From Coenobita brevimanus (Eukaryota > Arthropoda > Malacostraca > Decapoda > Coenobitidae), in NCBI GenBank assembly GCA_032717465.1, contig CM064670.1, forward strand, positions 14,476,431 to 14,540,430: a DNA stretch of 64,000 bases. The letters run 5' to 3'. This document shows positions 1-9,646 of this stretch, piece by piece. The position numbers were made by a program, and so were the translations under genes. Each line of letters opens with the position of its first letter. Position 1 is the first letter of the stretch. The notes under the pieces are model-generated. The model made no database searches. It had not been told where the DNA came from and saw only the letters and a program-made list of their open reading frames with translations.

Positions 1-544
1 CCAGAAAGAGGATGATGGTTACGTAAGGCTGACACGATTTCCAGGTAGCAAGTTTCTGTACAGCATTTCACACACAAAAAAGTATCACTTCACTTAATAC
101 TGCACACTGCACTGTTTGTTAAGCACTTGCACTGTTATCTGGTGATAACAATGGTGCTTTAGTGGCCTTTCATGCACAAAATAGAATGAAAGGCAACAAT
201 CACAGCCAATGTAAACACTGGGCAGCCATTTTAGCTTGCGTGCAACACCGCATCCGCACGAGATTCTTGGAGGTAGTTGTCGAAAATATCTTTGTTACGA
301 AATTGTGATAATTTTTTAACACTGTACCAAGACAGGGTATAACTTTTTAATTATCATTATGGCAATTTATCTAACAAGCCATCATATAATGAAGCTGCAC
401 TGTAGCTAGGAGATACCCCCCCCCCCTCCTTTTAAATTTCCCTATCTATACCTTCTCTCTCCACACTGGCCATACAATCTATGCACAATAAATTCTAACA
501 TATTATCAACTGTTTTCCTAACCCCATACTTTTCACAAATACAG
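1..544. other. no gene seen; unannotated flank
   Basis: AT-rich sequence with no convincing coding frame, exon or repeat boundary on either strand. A short poly-C run lies near position 416-426. It may be intron of the host gene whose exon lies at 1527-1708. Confidence 0.5.
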
Positions 545-1085
545 GCAGAACCCAAGATATGATACCTCTATATGTGATACCCAGGCATAGTGATGGGGGT
601 AGAAATACCACCATACCCCAGTGAACGATGGCCAAACCCTGGTATAACAATGTTTTTTTTTTAAGACGATTTTGATATTTTTATATTAAATTTTGTTTAG
701 GTTGATTTATAAACTGTTTTTGGATTTAGATTAATTTGCTGTAGTCATAGGTAGGGTGAACAGTGTCATCTTAGGGTACAGTGTAGTAAGTTTGATTTTT
801 CCAGATGGATTTTTGATGATTTTTAATTTTATTTTTGGGTCTAGGTGAGTTATAAACTACTTTCAGGCTTAGTTTTGTTTGTTTTAAAGCCATTTGGGGG
901 TTTAGGTTAGCTAGAAACTTGTTTTTGGACTCATTTGGGTGGGTTTAAGACTTGGCCGGGGGAGGGGGAACCCAAGGCTCAAAAACACATTCCTGTACTT
1001 TACATGTTAAATCTACCCCAAGATACGATACTCCGCCTAGTGATGGGTTTTTACTTGATCAATTGCATAGTTAAACTGGGGTATG
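545..1085 (+). mobile_element. ~540-bp MITE-like element, copy 1
   Basis: This stretch is similar over its whole length to the reverse complement of 5616-6159. Shared landmarks are GATACC-rich ends, a 'GGGGGTAGA.ATACCACC' block, repeated 'GGTTGATTTATAAA' and 'TTATTTTTGGGT' blocks, and 'CCCAAGGCTCAAAAAC' near the other end. The ends read roughly TATACCCY in both copies, so they look like short inverted termini, typical of a non-autonomous DNA transposon. There is no coding potential. The superfamily is not determined. This copy is more diverged at its left end than copy 2. Confidence 0.6.
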
Positions 1086-1526
1086 CCTGTATTTCTTATC
1101 CTACCCACCCTGCACTCCACAGACATTCCTCAGTTATCCAGCTCCACTACCGGTACTCTTATTCTTTACTCTGTTCTCATGACATAGCAAAGTGTCAATG
1201 TACATAAACAAGGCACTAACACATCATACAATCCTCCTGCAGCTAGCACACTTACACCTCTATTTAGTATGTAAGTCTTTGAAGTATCAACTATCATCCT
1301 TCCTTGTGCCATCCTGCTTTCCACTTCCTTTGCACATTTACCTACCTTTTCTATTATTACAATGAAGAACTTAAACTTACCAATTCAAGTTGTTCTCCAT
1401 TCACCAGCACATCACATTCTGTCAACAACCAACACTTTACGCTTATTTACCCTCAAAATAAAACTTACAGACAATCACAAAGGAAATTTAAGAAACAACT
1501 ACTTTAAGCAAATACCAGTAACATAC
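1086..1526. other. no gene seen; probable intron
   Basis: AT-rich DNA without recognisable coding frames or repeats. Its right edge abuts the GTATGT splice donor (minus strand) of the candidate exon at 1527-1708, so on that model it is the start of the downstream intron. Confidence 0.4.
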
Positions 1527-1708
1527 CAGTGAGTGAAGGAATGTGTCCTGGAAGGCTCTGTCCTGGTGGCAGGTAGCCAGAGTACCCAAGACACGCATAA
1601 GGGCAGTTTTGTCCTTGCGTGTGGCTGTGTGTAGGGTGTAGTACATGGCCAGTATGCATGCTACACTGCTCTCTTGTAAGTATGCCTGGTATGCATCTGG
1701 TGGGGGAC
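1527..1708 (-). CDS. candidate internal exon of an unidentified host gene
   Basis: On the minus strand this 182-bp block is open, lacks transposon character and has canonical splice signals on both sides. A pyrimidine-rich tract and TATCCACAG precede 1708, and GTATGT follows 1527. It starts in phase 1 and ends in phase 0, giving 60 complete codons that begin PPPDAYQAYLQES and end FQDTFLHSL. The helical, leucine- and alanine-rich composition would suit an alpha-solenoid or other helical protein, but I do not recognise the family. Its start phase matches the end phase of the exon at 34830-34980 on the same strand, giving a G|GT glycine codon across a ~33-kb intron. That pairing is inference; homology or RNA evidence would settle it. 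Confidence 0.6.
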
Positions 1709-1759
1709 CTGTGGATACATGCCAGACTTCAGTGCCAAAAAAAAAAAAAAAAGGCAGAC

Positions 1760-2110
1760 AATATCTATCCATCTATCTACTATATAAACAAATATTTAAA
1801 TCTATGAGGGGGTAGGTACAAACTGTCTTCATATCACCCTGTCCTCTGCCATCAGGCAGTCCTTCCTCCAACCCACACCACTCACATAACTAATTCTCCT
1901 TTCCTGTCCCTCCACCTTACCCTCAATATCTCCCTCCCTCCACCTTACCCTCAGTATCTTCCTCCCTCCACCTCACTCATATACCTCTCCTATTCACTTT
2001 CTCACTCCATATTCTCTTCAAATGGTCAATCATTTCAGGTATGAGTACTTATAACACCTGTCACAATATTCACATCAACACCATAAAACTTCCAAACTTC
2101 CTTATTTGCC
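1760..2110 (-). mobile_element. highly diverged 3' end of RTE-like LINE family B
   Basis: The left edge carries a (TATC)n-like tail. Blocks such as CTCCACCTCACTCATATACC and a degenerate copy of the 'LRWFGHVERM' coding region follow in the same order as in the better copies at 6510-6973 and 57626-58270. Identity looks low and no frame is open. It is probably an old 5'-truncated insertion. Confidence 0.4.
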
Positions 2111-2371
2111 TGTATGTCTCTCAACATATGCTACATGCTGCTCTCAGACAGATCATTTCCCAAAACACCCTTTGCAAGGCTACTTTAGTCCATAACATCT
2201 AAAAATTGGAGGCTGACCAATGAACTTGTGTTATAACAAAACTAAGAAACCTCTAGTCAACTCTTAGGAACCTGAAGCAATGGGATGAACTTTAAAATTC
2301 AACCTGTACCATCCCAGGCATTTTTGCAATTTTATACCCACCCAAGCCAGGACCAAAAATGGAAAAAAATG

Positions 2372-2743
2372 TTATTGCATGAAACACTCCAAAAGGACAT
2401 ATAAATCAAGGAAAAGCAAAAAAAAATTACTCCTTATAGGAGAAATAAGAGCAGGACGGCCATCCGTCGTGTTTTTAGCACAGTTTCCCAAGCCATGAGC
2501 AACATTTTCCCACCCAGCTGGGAGGGATGAGAGAGAATGGGCGACGTGACTGAGGGATTCCCTGTTCTCAATATCCTCCTCCACTGGCTCATATTCCTCA
2601 CAAGAGTCATCTAGGTCTTCCTCTTCTGAAGAATCACTAAATGAAGGGACAGAAGGTCCGTGTGACCATTTCAACAGCCTCCTCCAGCCCAATGAGGCGG
2701 AAAAATGGCGTGATTTTCGCGACATTCTGACGCTAGGACGCAC
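2372..2743 (-). pseudogene. possible piggyBac-type transposase N-terminus
   Basis: A 123-codon minus-strand frame contains an acidic Ser/Asp/Glu-rich stretch (SDSSEEEDLDDSCEEYEP). Acidic N-terminal segments are common in piggyBac transposases, and the one at 42482 has a similar stretch. About 230 bp upstream of its start the sequence reads GGATTATAAGGG followed by TTAA (2973-2976). On the element's strand this is TTAA then CCCTTATAATCC, the form expected for a piggyBac terminus with its TTAA target site. No catalytic DDD region or opposite end is visible, so the copy would be truncated. The identification rests on composition and the TTAA end only. Confidence 0.35.
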
Positions 2744-3189
2744 AGTGGCACATTGATGTTACCCAGCCATGCAGAACCAAACTCAGTGCTACAAATGCTT
2801 GGGTATAGTTTTGCTAATACGTTAAGCTACTCCTCAGCAAAAAATTAGGTAGACTGAAGCAGTTTGAGACTCACTATAGTGCTCGAATTTAGCCGTCGCC
2901 ACCATCATGTCAGTGGGATTAATTGAGATGTTTTGTACTGTCTGCAACATGCTGACGGCAGGATTATAAGGGTTAAATCCATATAGCATTCACTGACCAC
3001 TAAACCAGACATTTAAAACTGAGGAAAATGCATACATACCATTAATACATACAGTATAACTGGTTACATTATTTACCGTACAATGATTTCTTTGTGACTT
3101 GGGAGAAATCTGCCTACCCTGTGATGGGTAAATCCAGTTATTACTGCCATTTCCTGAATTATCTTTGTACAGTCCATAAACAGGTCAAA

Positions 3190-3790
3190 TATCACTTCCA
3201 TCTGGTGGTGATGCTGGAGAAGGAGTGGCAAGGGTAGTGGAGAAGTTGGAGGAAGTTCAGGGAGTTGCTGATTCTCCTAACATGGAGAAGGCTTTCCCTC
3301 CTAGCTAAGGAATCCTTGTCTGTGGCATGTGTTAGGAGTGCAATGCAGTATGGTCGTGAGACCTTGGCAGTAAAGGAAGAGGATAATCATAGGCTCAAAC
3401 ATATGGAAATGACAATGCTTAGATGGCTGTGTAGTGCGTCCTTGAATAAGAGGCTTGGGAGGGCTAGGAATGTGACTGAAAAGTAGATGAATGTTGGAAC
3501 TCGAATGCACTGGGTGTTGTGATGAGCAGGGGTAAATTGAGATGTTCTGAGTATGTTAAGAGGATGGAGGTTGACAACTGGGTGGTGTACGGTGAGAGGT
3601 GTGAACCTAAAGCGTAGTGTGTCCTTGAATGTGAGGCCTGGGGGAGCTAGGATTGTGAATGACAAGTTGAGAAATAACAGAACTTGAATGCACTGGGTGT
3701 TGTAATGAGGAGGGGCAAACTGGGAAGTTTGGGGCATGTCGAAAGGATGGAGGTTGACAAATGGGTGCAGAAGGTAAGAGGGTAAATGTC
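3190..3790 (+). pseudogene. RT C-terminal fragment of a LINE (family F), internally duplicated
   Basis: A frame at 3265-3486 encodes the typical post-RT region of RTE/Jockey-like LINEs: CVRSAMQYGRETLAVKEEDN, then HMEMTMLRWLCSASL. Around 3735 a second block encodes a relic of the 'GHVERMEVD.WV' motif. Sequence from about 3432 to 3587 is repeated with changes at about 3615-3768, a tandem duplication with ~183-bp offset (both contain 'GAATGCACTGGGTGTTGT' and 'GGATGGAGGTTGACAA'). Stops and frameshifts show it is dead. A related fragment on the minus strand lies at 53188-53430. Confidence 0.6.
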
Positions 3791-3973
3791 AGGGGTAGAG
3801 TTGCAAGATGCAGACCAAAAAAAGACCTGGGATGAGGTGAGTGTGCTTTCGGGGATGAGGGACTGAAGAGGGAGGCTGCCAGAGATCGTGCAGCATGGAG
3901 AGCTGCCATTACGTCACCAAGCCCAACACATGCAAGCACGCTGGAGCTTTTATAAATGACACAATATACGCTT

Positions 3974-4184
3974 GCGGTTTAGTGGGTAATTAAGGTGCTC
4001 CAATCGGACTTAGCATGTGTAGGTTTATATCCAAGGGATGGTTGGGGTTGCTCACATAATGCCACTCAGGGATGAGTGAGGTTGGTCACTCTCATCTTAA
4101 ATGTCAGGACCAATTTGCCTAGCCCTGGGTTCCTATGCTCCCCATGGGGCGACACAGGATTGGATGTGGCTGGATGGATGGATG
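3974..4184 (+). mobile_element. tRNA-like SINE, standalone copy
   Basis: It starts near GCGGTTTAGTGGG, which resembles a pol III A box. About 45 bp on comes a B-box-like GGTTTATATCC. It ends with CGACACAGGATTGGATG and a (GGAT)n tail. The same unit forms the 3' half of the composite SINEs at 8391, 49404, 53469 and 56525, but here the upstream head module is absent. The TA next to its tail was the target of the Tc1 element that follows. Confidence 0.65.
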
Positions 4185-4188
4185 TATA

Positions 4189-5575
4189 CAGTGCTCGTCA
4201 GAAGTATGGGGCGCCCTGCGTCCCTCCTGAGAAACAAACCTTTCAACATTGAAAAAACATATAAATAATGCATTTTATTTACCTTTAGTGCTTCGTAGGG
4301 TAGCCTTTACGTTTCTTCACGGACCTGAGACGTCTTGGAAGTGAAAGGGCGAGGCTCCTGAGGTGCTGGAGGGGTATTTTGTCCCAGGAGTCACGAATGG
4401 CGGCTTCCAGCTTAGGCAGAGAGCTCACGTCCTTCCCTTGGAGACTCTTCTTTACGAGGTACCAGAGGTTTTCAATCGGGTTGAGGTCTGGGCTATTTCC
4501 TGGCCAGTCTGTCATGAATGATACCTCGCAGTCACGAAGCCAATTGGTGACCGATTTGGCCTTGTGAGCAGGTGCACCATCCTGCTGAAACACTCGTGCA
4601 CCTGTTAGCTCGAAGGAGTCTGGTAAATGATCACACAGACGCTCCAGGTAAACATCCTGATTCACTCTGAGGTTCTTGGGAAGTACAACAAGCTTCCCCA
4701 AACCCTTCCCTGAAAAACAACCCCATACCATGAGTGAATCAGGATGTTTAACTGTGCTTTCTACATACCGTGGGTCAAGTGGGTCACTACCTTTGCATGC
4801 TCCTCTGTTACAGGTAACACTAAACGTTGCCTCATCAGACCACAACACTGACAACCATTGCTCCTCACCCCAATTTAGATATTTATTAGCAAAGGCAAGC
4901 CTACGAATTCTCTGGCTGCTAGAGAGAAGAGGCTTTTTCACAGGCCTGTGACTTGTGTAACCAAGCTCATGCACCCTACGAGACACTGTTCTCACTGACA
5001 CCTCACCAAACACTTCTGGGTTGCTCTCCTTAATTTTCCTTGCACTCACACAAGGATTAAACTCCACTGCACGTTTTAAAACATTAACAGACCTTGGGGA
5101 AGTTTTCCTAGGCCTACCAGACCTCGGTTTCTTTGTGGGAACTTCACCACTGTTTTCCTCCCGAAACCGCGCACACCAACGACGCACTGTCGATCGTCCC
5201 ACACCAACCAATTCACTAATTTCCTTTGTCTGGTGGCCTGCCTCCTTTAGAGCAATGATCTGGGATATGATTTCACTCGATAGTTCACGGATAGGTGCCA
5301 TAACAAAGTTTTGAAGGCCAAAACACTGCGGGACACTCGGTAAAAAATGGCGCAATTTGAGAGGGACACTCGGCGGAGTTCCTCTCTCTCAGGCAGCCCG
5401 TGGGCAACTGAGGCGGGAACCAACCAGCGCGTCAGAAGGCCTCAGGCTACCGTGACGTCATGCTCGGAGCTCAAACTTGTGGCTCAATTCTTACCCCCAA
5501 AAATGGGGTGATTCTTTTTGGGCCATAAGTATTGCGCGCCCGGCGGACATCGCTGAATACTTCTGACGAGCACTG
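4189..5575 (-). mobile_element. Tc1/mariner transposon with intact ends
   Basis: A complete 1387-bp element. The left end reads CAGTGCTCGTCAGAAGTAT (4189-4207), and the exact reverse complement lies at 5557-5575, giving perfect 19-bp terminal inverted repeats. Each end is flanked by TA (4187-4188 and 5576-5577), the target duplication expected for this superfamily. It sits in the (GGAT)n tail of a SINE. The single gene, on the minus strand, is uninterrupted. Perfect TIRs plus an open transposase suggest a young insertion. Confidence 0.93.
4285..5355 (-). CDS. Tc1-like transposase, apparently intact, DD35E
   Basis: Encodes a cut-and-paste transposase acting at the element's own TIRs. The open frame has 356 codons. 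The Met at residue 19 (5299-5301) begins MAPIRELSSEII and is the likelier start, giving ~338 residues, a usual Tc1 size. Order: first HTH at ~24-65 (EISELVGVGRSTVRRW), GRPR AT-hook-like motif at ~80-83, second HTH to ~145, then an RNase H-like catalytic core. Catalytic residues appear to be D174 (in WSDEATFS), D259 (in QQDGAPAH) and E295 (in PDLNPIENLW). I count 35 residues between the second D and the E, so it is DD35E rather than the classical Tc1 DD34E. No stop or frameshift is seen. It could be functional, but activity cannot be judged from sequence. Confidence 0.93.
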   Translation of the reverse strand: MRHFLPSVPQCFGLQNFVMAPIRELSSEIISQIIALKEAGHQTKEISELVGVGRSTVRRWCARFREENSGEVPTKKPRSGRPRKTSPRSVNVLKRAVEFNPCVSARKIKESNPEVFGEVSVRTVSRRVHELGYTSHRPVKKPLLSSSQRIRRLAFANKYLNWGEEQWLSVLWSDEATFSVTCNRGACKGSDPLDPRYVESTVKHPDSLMVWGCFSGKGLGKLVVLPKNLRVNQDVYLERLCDHLPDSFELTGARVFQQDGAPAHKAKSVTNWLRDCEVSFMTDWPGNSPDLNPIENLWYLVKKSLQGKDVSSLPKLEAAIRDSWDKIPLQHLRSLALSLPRRLRSVKKRKGYPTKH

Positions 5576-5615
5576 TACATACATATGTAGATACATATAT
5601 AAATATATATGCAGA

Positions 5616-6159
5616 TATACCCCAGTTTAATGATGCAATTGCTTAAGTAAAAACCCATCGCCAGGTGGGGCATCCTATCACGTGGTAGACTGAACATGTA
5701 AAGTATAGGGATGAGTTTTTGAGCCTTGGGTTTCCCCCCCAACCAAGTTCTATACCCACCCAAACGAGTCCAAAAATAAGTTTCAAGCTAACCTAAACTC
5801 CCTAAATTCTTTAAAACAAGCTAAACTAAGCCTAAAAGCAGTTTATAACTCACCTAAACCCAAAAATAAAATCTGAAAATCATCAAATATAAATGTCTGA
5901 AAAAAATCAAACTTAGTAACCAGAATGACAATGTTCACCCCACCAATGACTAAAACACATTAACATAAGTCTAAAAACATTTATAAATCAACCTAAACAC
6001 AAAATTTAAGTCTAAAATATAATCAAAATTGGTAAAAATAAAAAATAAAAACCCATAGTTAAACCAGGGTTTGGCTATCGTTAGGCAGGGTATGGTGGTA
6101 TCTCTACCCCCATCGCTAAGCCAGGGTATTGCATTTGGGGTATCGTATCTCAGGGTATA
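5616..6159 (-). mobile_element. ~540-bp MITE-like element, copy 2
   Basis: Reverse-complement counterpart of 545-1085. Read on the minus strand it begins TATACCCTGAGATACGATAC and ends at the complement of TATACCCCAGTTTAATGATG, so both termini share TATACCCY. It lies just outside the Tc1 element and in opposite orientation to copy 1. It has no coding potential. Confidence 0.62.
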
Positions 6160-6509
6160 CATATATACAGTGCGTAAGTCCTGTAATCCGACCACCAATA
6201 ATCTGAAAATCCCAATACTCTGACAATGAATTAAGTGAAAATTAACATGAAAATTTACTCGAGCGAAAATTAACATGCAGATCAAGTGGATTATTTTTTC
6301 TCTGCTCTTTATTTATGGATTTCTCTGGCATTAACTTGCTTTTCAGCTATACTTCTATGCATTTCCGGTGAGTAAAACAATAACCCATAACATTTTATGT
6401 TTATTTAATGATCATGTACATTTTTCTTATGTTTTCAGAGGTCCCTCCCAATAGTCCGAAAAATCCAATATAATTTGAAAGACTCTTGGTCCCCTGTCAC
6501 TCAGATTAC
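6160..6509. other. no gene; possible remnant of a Tigger-like MITE
   Basis: Starts in TA-rich DNA with CAGTGCGTAAGTCCTGTAAT and, near 6447-6470, holds CCAATAGTCCGAAAAATCC. These recall the 'CCAATATCCGGA' ends of the Tigger-like MITEs at 10704 and 16088, but the ends do not pair well. Nothing coding is visible. Confidence 0.3.
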
Positions 6510-6973
6510 TCTATCTATCTATCCATTGCCAGACGCCTCACTCCCATATGGGGTAGCCACAAACAAATCGCCTCTATGTAGCCATCCCCCGCCAGTTCAC
6601 TGCCCTGCTCCCAACTCACACCCCCCCTCTCTCATATACCTCTCCACTACATCCCTCCATCTCATCCTCGGCCTCCCCCTCCCTCTCCCCCTTCCACCTC
6701 ACTCACATACACTCTCCTCGTCAGTCTCTCACCCTCCATCCTCTCCACATGGCCAAGCCACCTCAGTGTGTTCCTCCTAATGTTTCCTATCACACCCACA
6801 TCCATACCACAACACTCCTTTATATCCTCATTTGTCAGCCTGTCTTTCCATGTATCTCCACAGGCTCCTCTTAAATAACTCATTTCCACTGCTCTCACTC
6901 TTGACTTGTGTCCTTCCAGCAACGTCCAAGCTTCACTTCCATATGTCAGAGTTGGTATCACAATACTGTCATG
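6510..6973 (-). pseudogene. 3' fragment of RTE-like LINE family B
   Basis: On the minus strand it encodes the post-RT region of family B: HDSIVIPTLTYGSEAWTLLE, SYLRGACG, then TLRWLGHVERMEGERLTRRV. It ends in the family's characteristic 3' end (GGCGTCTGGCAATGG) and a (GATA)n tail at 6510. The 5' side stops at CATGTA (6975), where a Tigger-like element is inserted. The intact family continues past this point (58078-58100), so the break is due to that insertion and/or loss. Confidence 0.75.
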
Positions 6974-7360
6974 TACACTCAATCCTCATAAATTGCGTGT
7001 TCATAAAGCACGGATTCGTAAATCGCGGCTAGGTGGCCGTCAGACTGCCGCCAACCTTAAATCACTGTTAAGTCACAAAAATCGCGGACCTAGGCACCCA
7101 AGTGGACCTTTTCTGAGGAGAACCATAAACCGTGGCATTCAAACTGAAAATCGCGACCCAACAACCAGTCACCGTGCGTCCCTGGTGGTAAGTGTGCATA
7201 CTAATGCCGCTATGTTGTTGTTGTTCTTGTCCCGCCAGTCCGCACACTACAGACCGTCGCTGTGGAGTACGAGAGCTACCTGCCTTTCTTGCGCAACTTC
7301 CCCCCACCTCCTACCTGCCACGGCCCCTCCCGACCCCCCGATGAAGCGCTCTTTAGCAGT

Positions 7361-7492
7361 ATGGCATCAAGAAGCTGCCGCCGTTGTCGTACAGTCAACG
7401 TTTGGAGCTCATTCGTCGTGTTGAGAAGGGAGAGAAGTTTTCAAAGCTGGCGAAAGAGTTTGGGAAGAACGAGTGCTGAGAGGTTCTAAGTT
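7361..7492 (+). pseudogene. CENP-B/Tigger-type HTH remnant
   Basis: In the frame starting at 7369 the translation reads KKLPPLSYSQRLELIRRVEK, then GEKFSKLAKEFGKNEC, then a stop. This matches the N-terminal helix-turn-helix (CENP-B_N) that pogo/Tigger transposases use to bind their TIRs. The catalytic DDE_1 domain is absent, so it is a relic of the transposase of the element at 6976-8149. Confidence 0.65.
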
Positions 7493-7707
7493 CTTCCCAA
7501 CACCACCCCACTCCATTCACTTAAGCAACTTCGTCATAGGATTAAGGTGAGATCCCTTAACACTGCTTATTTCTATTTAATACATGCACTGAATATTCCT
7601 AAATTAGTATGTTTGTGTTTGATGGTGCCTAGATGGGCATAGGTAAGGTGCTGTGGGGGCATGTTGGCCGAAGTCCTGACCAAAATTAATTTTTCACATA
7701 AGAGTTT

Positions 7708-7890
7708 TTCATTCATTCATTCATTGCCAGACGCCATGTATCCCAGACGGGGTGGCCAATGGCTTAGAGTTAATTGTTTTACAGGGAGGGGCACTAAATC
7801 CTCCACCAACCCCACTTGACACGTAGGGATGCCAACAGCATCTGGTGTTCCCAGGCGGTCACCCATCCAAGTACTAACCAGACCCAACGT
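7708..7890 (-). mobile_element. 5S-rRNA-headed SINE, 5'-truncated
   Basis: On the minus strand it carries the last ~60 nt of a 5S-like head (GTTAGTACTTGGATGGGTGA), then a body with GGGGTTGGTGGAGGATT, and ends GGCGTCTGGCAATG with an (AATG)n tail. It breaks at 7890, within the 5S part. The fuller copy is at 25424-25668. Confidence 0.75.
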
Positions 7891-8390
7891 TATTATTCAT
7901 AAATCACGGAATACGTAAATCACGGCAGATTCAAACTGACTGTGTGGTGCGTGGTAGACCGACGTCCCACACACACACATATGTATGCACACGAGCAGCA
8001 AGTACACATTTTTATATTTTATTTATTTCTCTTGTATATTAAAATTATTTATTTGAATACTATAATTTTATGTTTTAATTATTGTACGAAAAATTCATGG
8101 ATAACCGAAATCGCGTGAAAAAAGTTCGCATGAATTAAGGGCTTACCCCTATATATATAGTATATACGGATAGATATCATCATCATCATCCGAAACTCCT
8201 TTCCCACCCTAGGACAGGATGAGTAGCAACATCCAGACAGACTAAATTTGCCCAGTCCAATGGGCCATGCTTCCATTCACTCATCATTCAAGCCCATGGA
8301 ATCCTGGCTCTATCTGATATGCCAAAAACTTTCACCACATTCTGTAGCTTCACATAAACATGCTCGACACAGTCAATCCGATAGATAGAT

Positions 8391-8846
8391 ACCTCTTCTG
8401 TCTTCCATCCTTCCTCTTCTGTCTCTCTTTCCTTCATTCTTTCCTTTTTCTTCTACCTACAGGTGACTACAATCCCTCTTCTGTCTTTTTTTCCTTTATT
8501 ATTTTCTCTTCCTTCTGCCTATGGGTGACTCTACTGTACACTGAGTGACAAGCCAAATGGTTTCCTGTACACCAGGAAACCATTTACTACACTGGGTGGT
8601 AACCATATAACCAAACTATGGATCCTGGTGGTTTAGTGCGCAATTAAGGTGCTCCAATTGGACTGAGCCTGTGTAGGTTTATATCCAAGGGATGGTTGGG
8701 GTTTATTGCTCACATAATGCCACTCATGGATGAGTGAGGATGGTCACTCTCATCTTAAATGTTAGGACTAACTTGCCTAGTCCCCGGTTCCTACGCTCCT
8801 TATGGGGCGACATAGGATTGGATGATGGATGGATGGATGGATGGAT

Positions 8847-8850
<4 letters not shown>
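8391..8850 (+). mobile_element. composite SINE (head module + tRNA-like SINE)
   Basis: The head has two pyrimidine-rich units, each ending near 'CTACAGGTGAC' or 'CTATGGGTGAC', then GAGTGACAAGCCAAATGG and a 13-bp perfect hairpin (8555-8567 with 8573-8585, 5-nt loop). The 3' half has A-box-like GGTTTAGTGCGC, B-box-like GGTTTATATCC, and ends in GGCGACATAGGATTGGATG plus (GGAT)n. It shares this architecture with 49404, 53469 and 56525. It is non-coding. Confidence 0.7.

Positions 8851-8890
<40 letters not shown>
8851..8890. repeat. (AT)n microsatellite
   Basis: An uninterrupted AT run of about 40 bp extends the (GGAT)n tail of the preceding SINE and leads into the TIR element at 8907. Confidence 0.9.
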
Positions 8891-8895
<5 letters not shown>

Positions 8896-8906
8896 CATAT
8901 ATATAT

Positions 8907-9154
8907 AGTAAAAGCTTGATATAAGAAATGCAGGATAAAATGGAAGCTTGAGAAAATGGAACAACTTTTTTCCCTAAGGTACTCGCATCCAATACTAACA
9001 CACCAGTCCTGTATGAGACAGCCCTAGCATGTATTCAGTATGGACGGTGGGTGTTAGCACTGAAGTGGTGAATTTGGAGGTGTCGGAGGACTACTGGGCC
9101 TTGCGATAGGCAACTGCCCCCGAGATATAGGCCCTGAAGCTTTTGTCCAGAGCT

Positions 9155-9209
<55 letters not shown>

Positions 9210-9632
9210 AAGGAAGTTTTCCATTCTGTCGCGAAGCATTGGGTTTCTGTAACGGAAACAAGCCTGTTAGTCCATGGCTATGGAAAAATCACGATGCACA
9301 AGTCATATCCTCCCCATCTGGAGGTGAGTTTTTTACTGTTTTATTTATTATTATTACAGTATTACTACAGTATTATTATTGTGGGTTCTGACTGCTCTGT
9401 GTGTATCATTATGACTGGCATAGGCAGCATGTGTGTATGTAGCAAAGCAGCTATTTAGTAGCAACTGTGTATAGGCTTCAGGTCACGAGTTAGGGAAGAA
9501 ATATGGGAAAAATCGCAAATTTCCGGAAAATTCCGTTCCATCTATGGTTTTGGAACGGCTTGAAAAGGTGGAATATTTGATAAAACAGAATAGGGGTTGG
9601 CTGAATTATTCCATTATATCAAGCTTTTACTG
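8907..9632. mobile_element. Tigger-like MITE with 18-bp TIRs
   Basis: The left end reads AGTAAAAGCTTGATATAA (8907-8924). The exact inverse TTATATCAAGCTTTTACT occurs at 9614-9631. The form (CAGTAAAAGCTTGATATAA with a TA-rich flank) fits Tigger/pogo or mariner-type ends. There is no transposase frame. A tRNA-SINE fragment has inserted near its left end. Confidence 0.75.
8997..9204 (+). mobile_element. 3' part of a tRNA-derived SINE plus (CA)n
   Basis: Sequence from ACACACCAGTCCTGTATGAG onward matches the body of the SINE at 26148-26519 (both contain 'GGTGGGTGTTAGC', 'GAAGTGGTGA' and 'GGAGGACT'). The head with the pol III boxes is missing. Where the other copy ends in A-rich DNA, this one runs into a ~50-bp (AC)n tract (about 9155-9204). 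Confidence 0.65.
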
Positions 9633-9646
9633 TGTATATATACACA

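Larger units (their letters stand above)
6976..8149. mobile_element. decayed Tigger/pogo-like DNA transposon
   Basis: Ends are degenerate inverted copies: CACTCAATCCTCATAAATTG at the left, and the reverse complement of the right end reads GGGGTAAGCCCTTAATTCAT. TA dinucleotides flank both ends (6974-6975, 8150-8151). Sub-terminal blocks with 'AAATCGCGG' or 'AATCACGG' recur at both sides. A CENP-B-type HTH relic lies inside and a 5S-headed SINE has inserted at 7708-7890. The transposase is otherwise lost. Confidence 0.6.

Noticed and set aside
7262..7489. An overlapping 75-codon frame (MEYESYLPFLRNF...) as a gene
   Set aside because: It is the wrong frame over the Tigger HTH remnant and has no domain of its own.
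9155..9204. Open frames of repeated VCVCVC or HTHTHT residues as real proteins (also 25741, 31890, 33866)
   Set aside because: They are translations of (CA/GT)n microsatellites and have no coding context.
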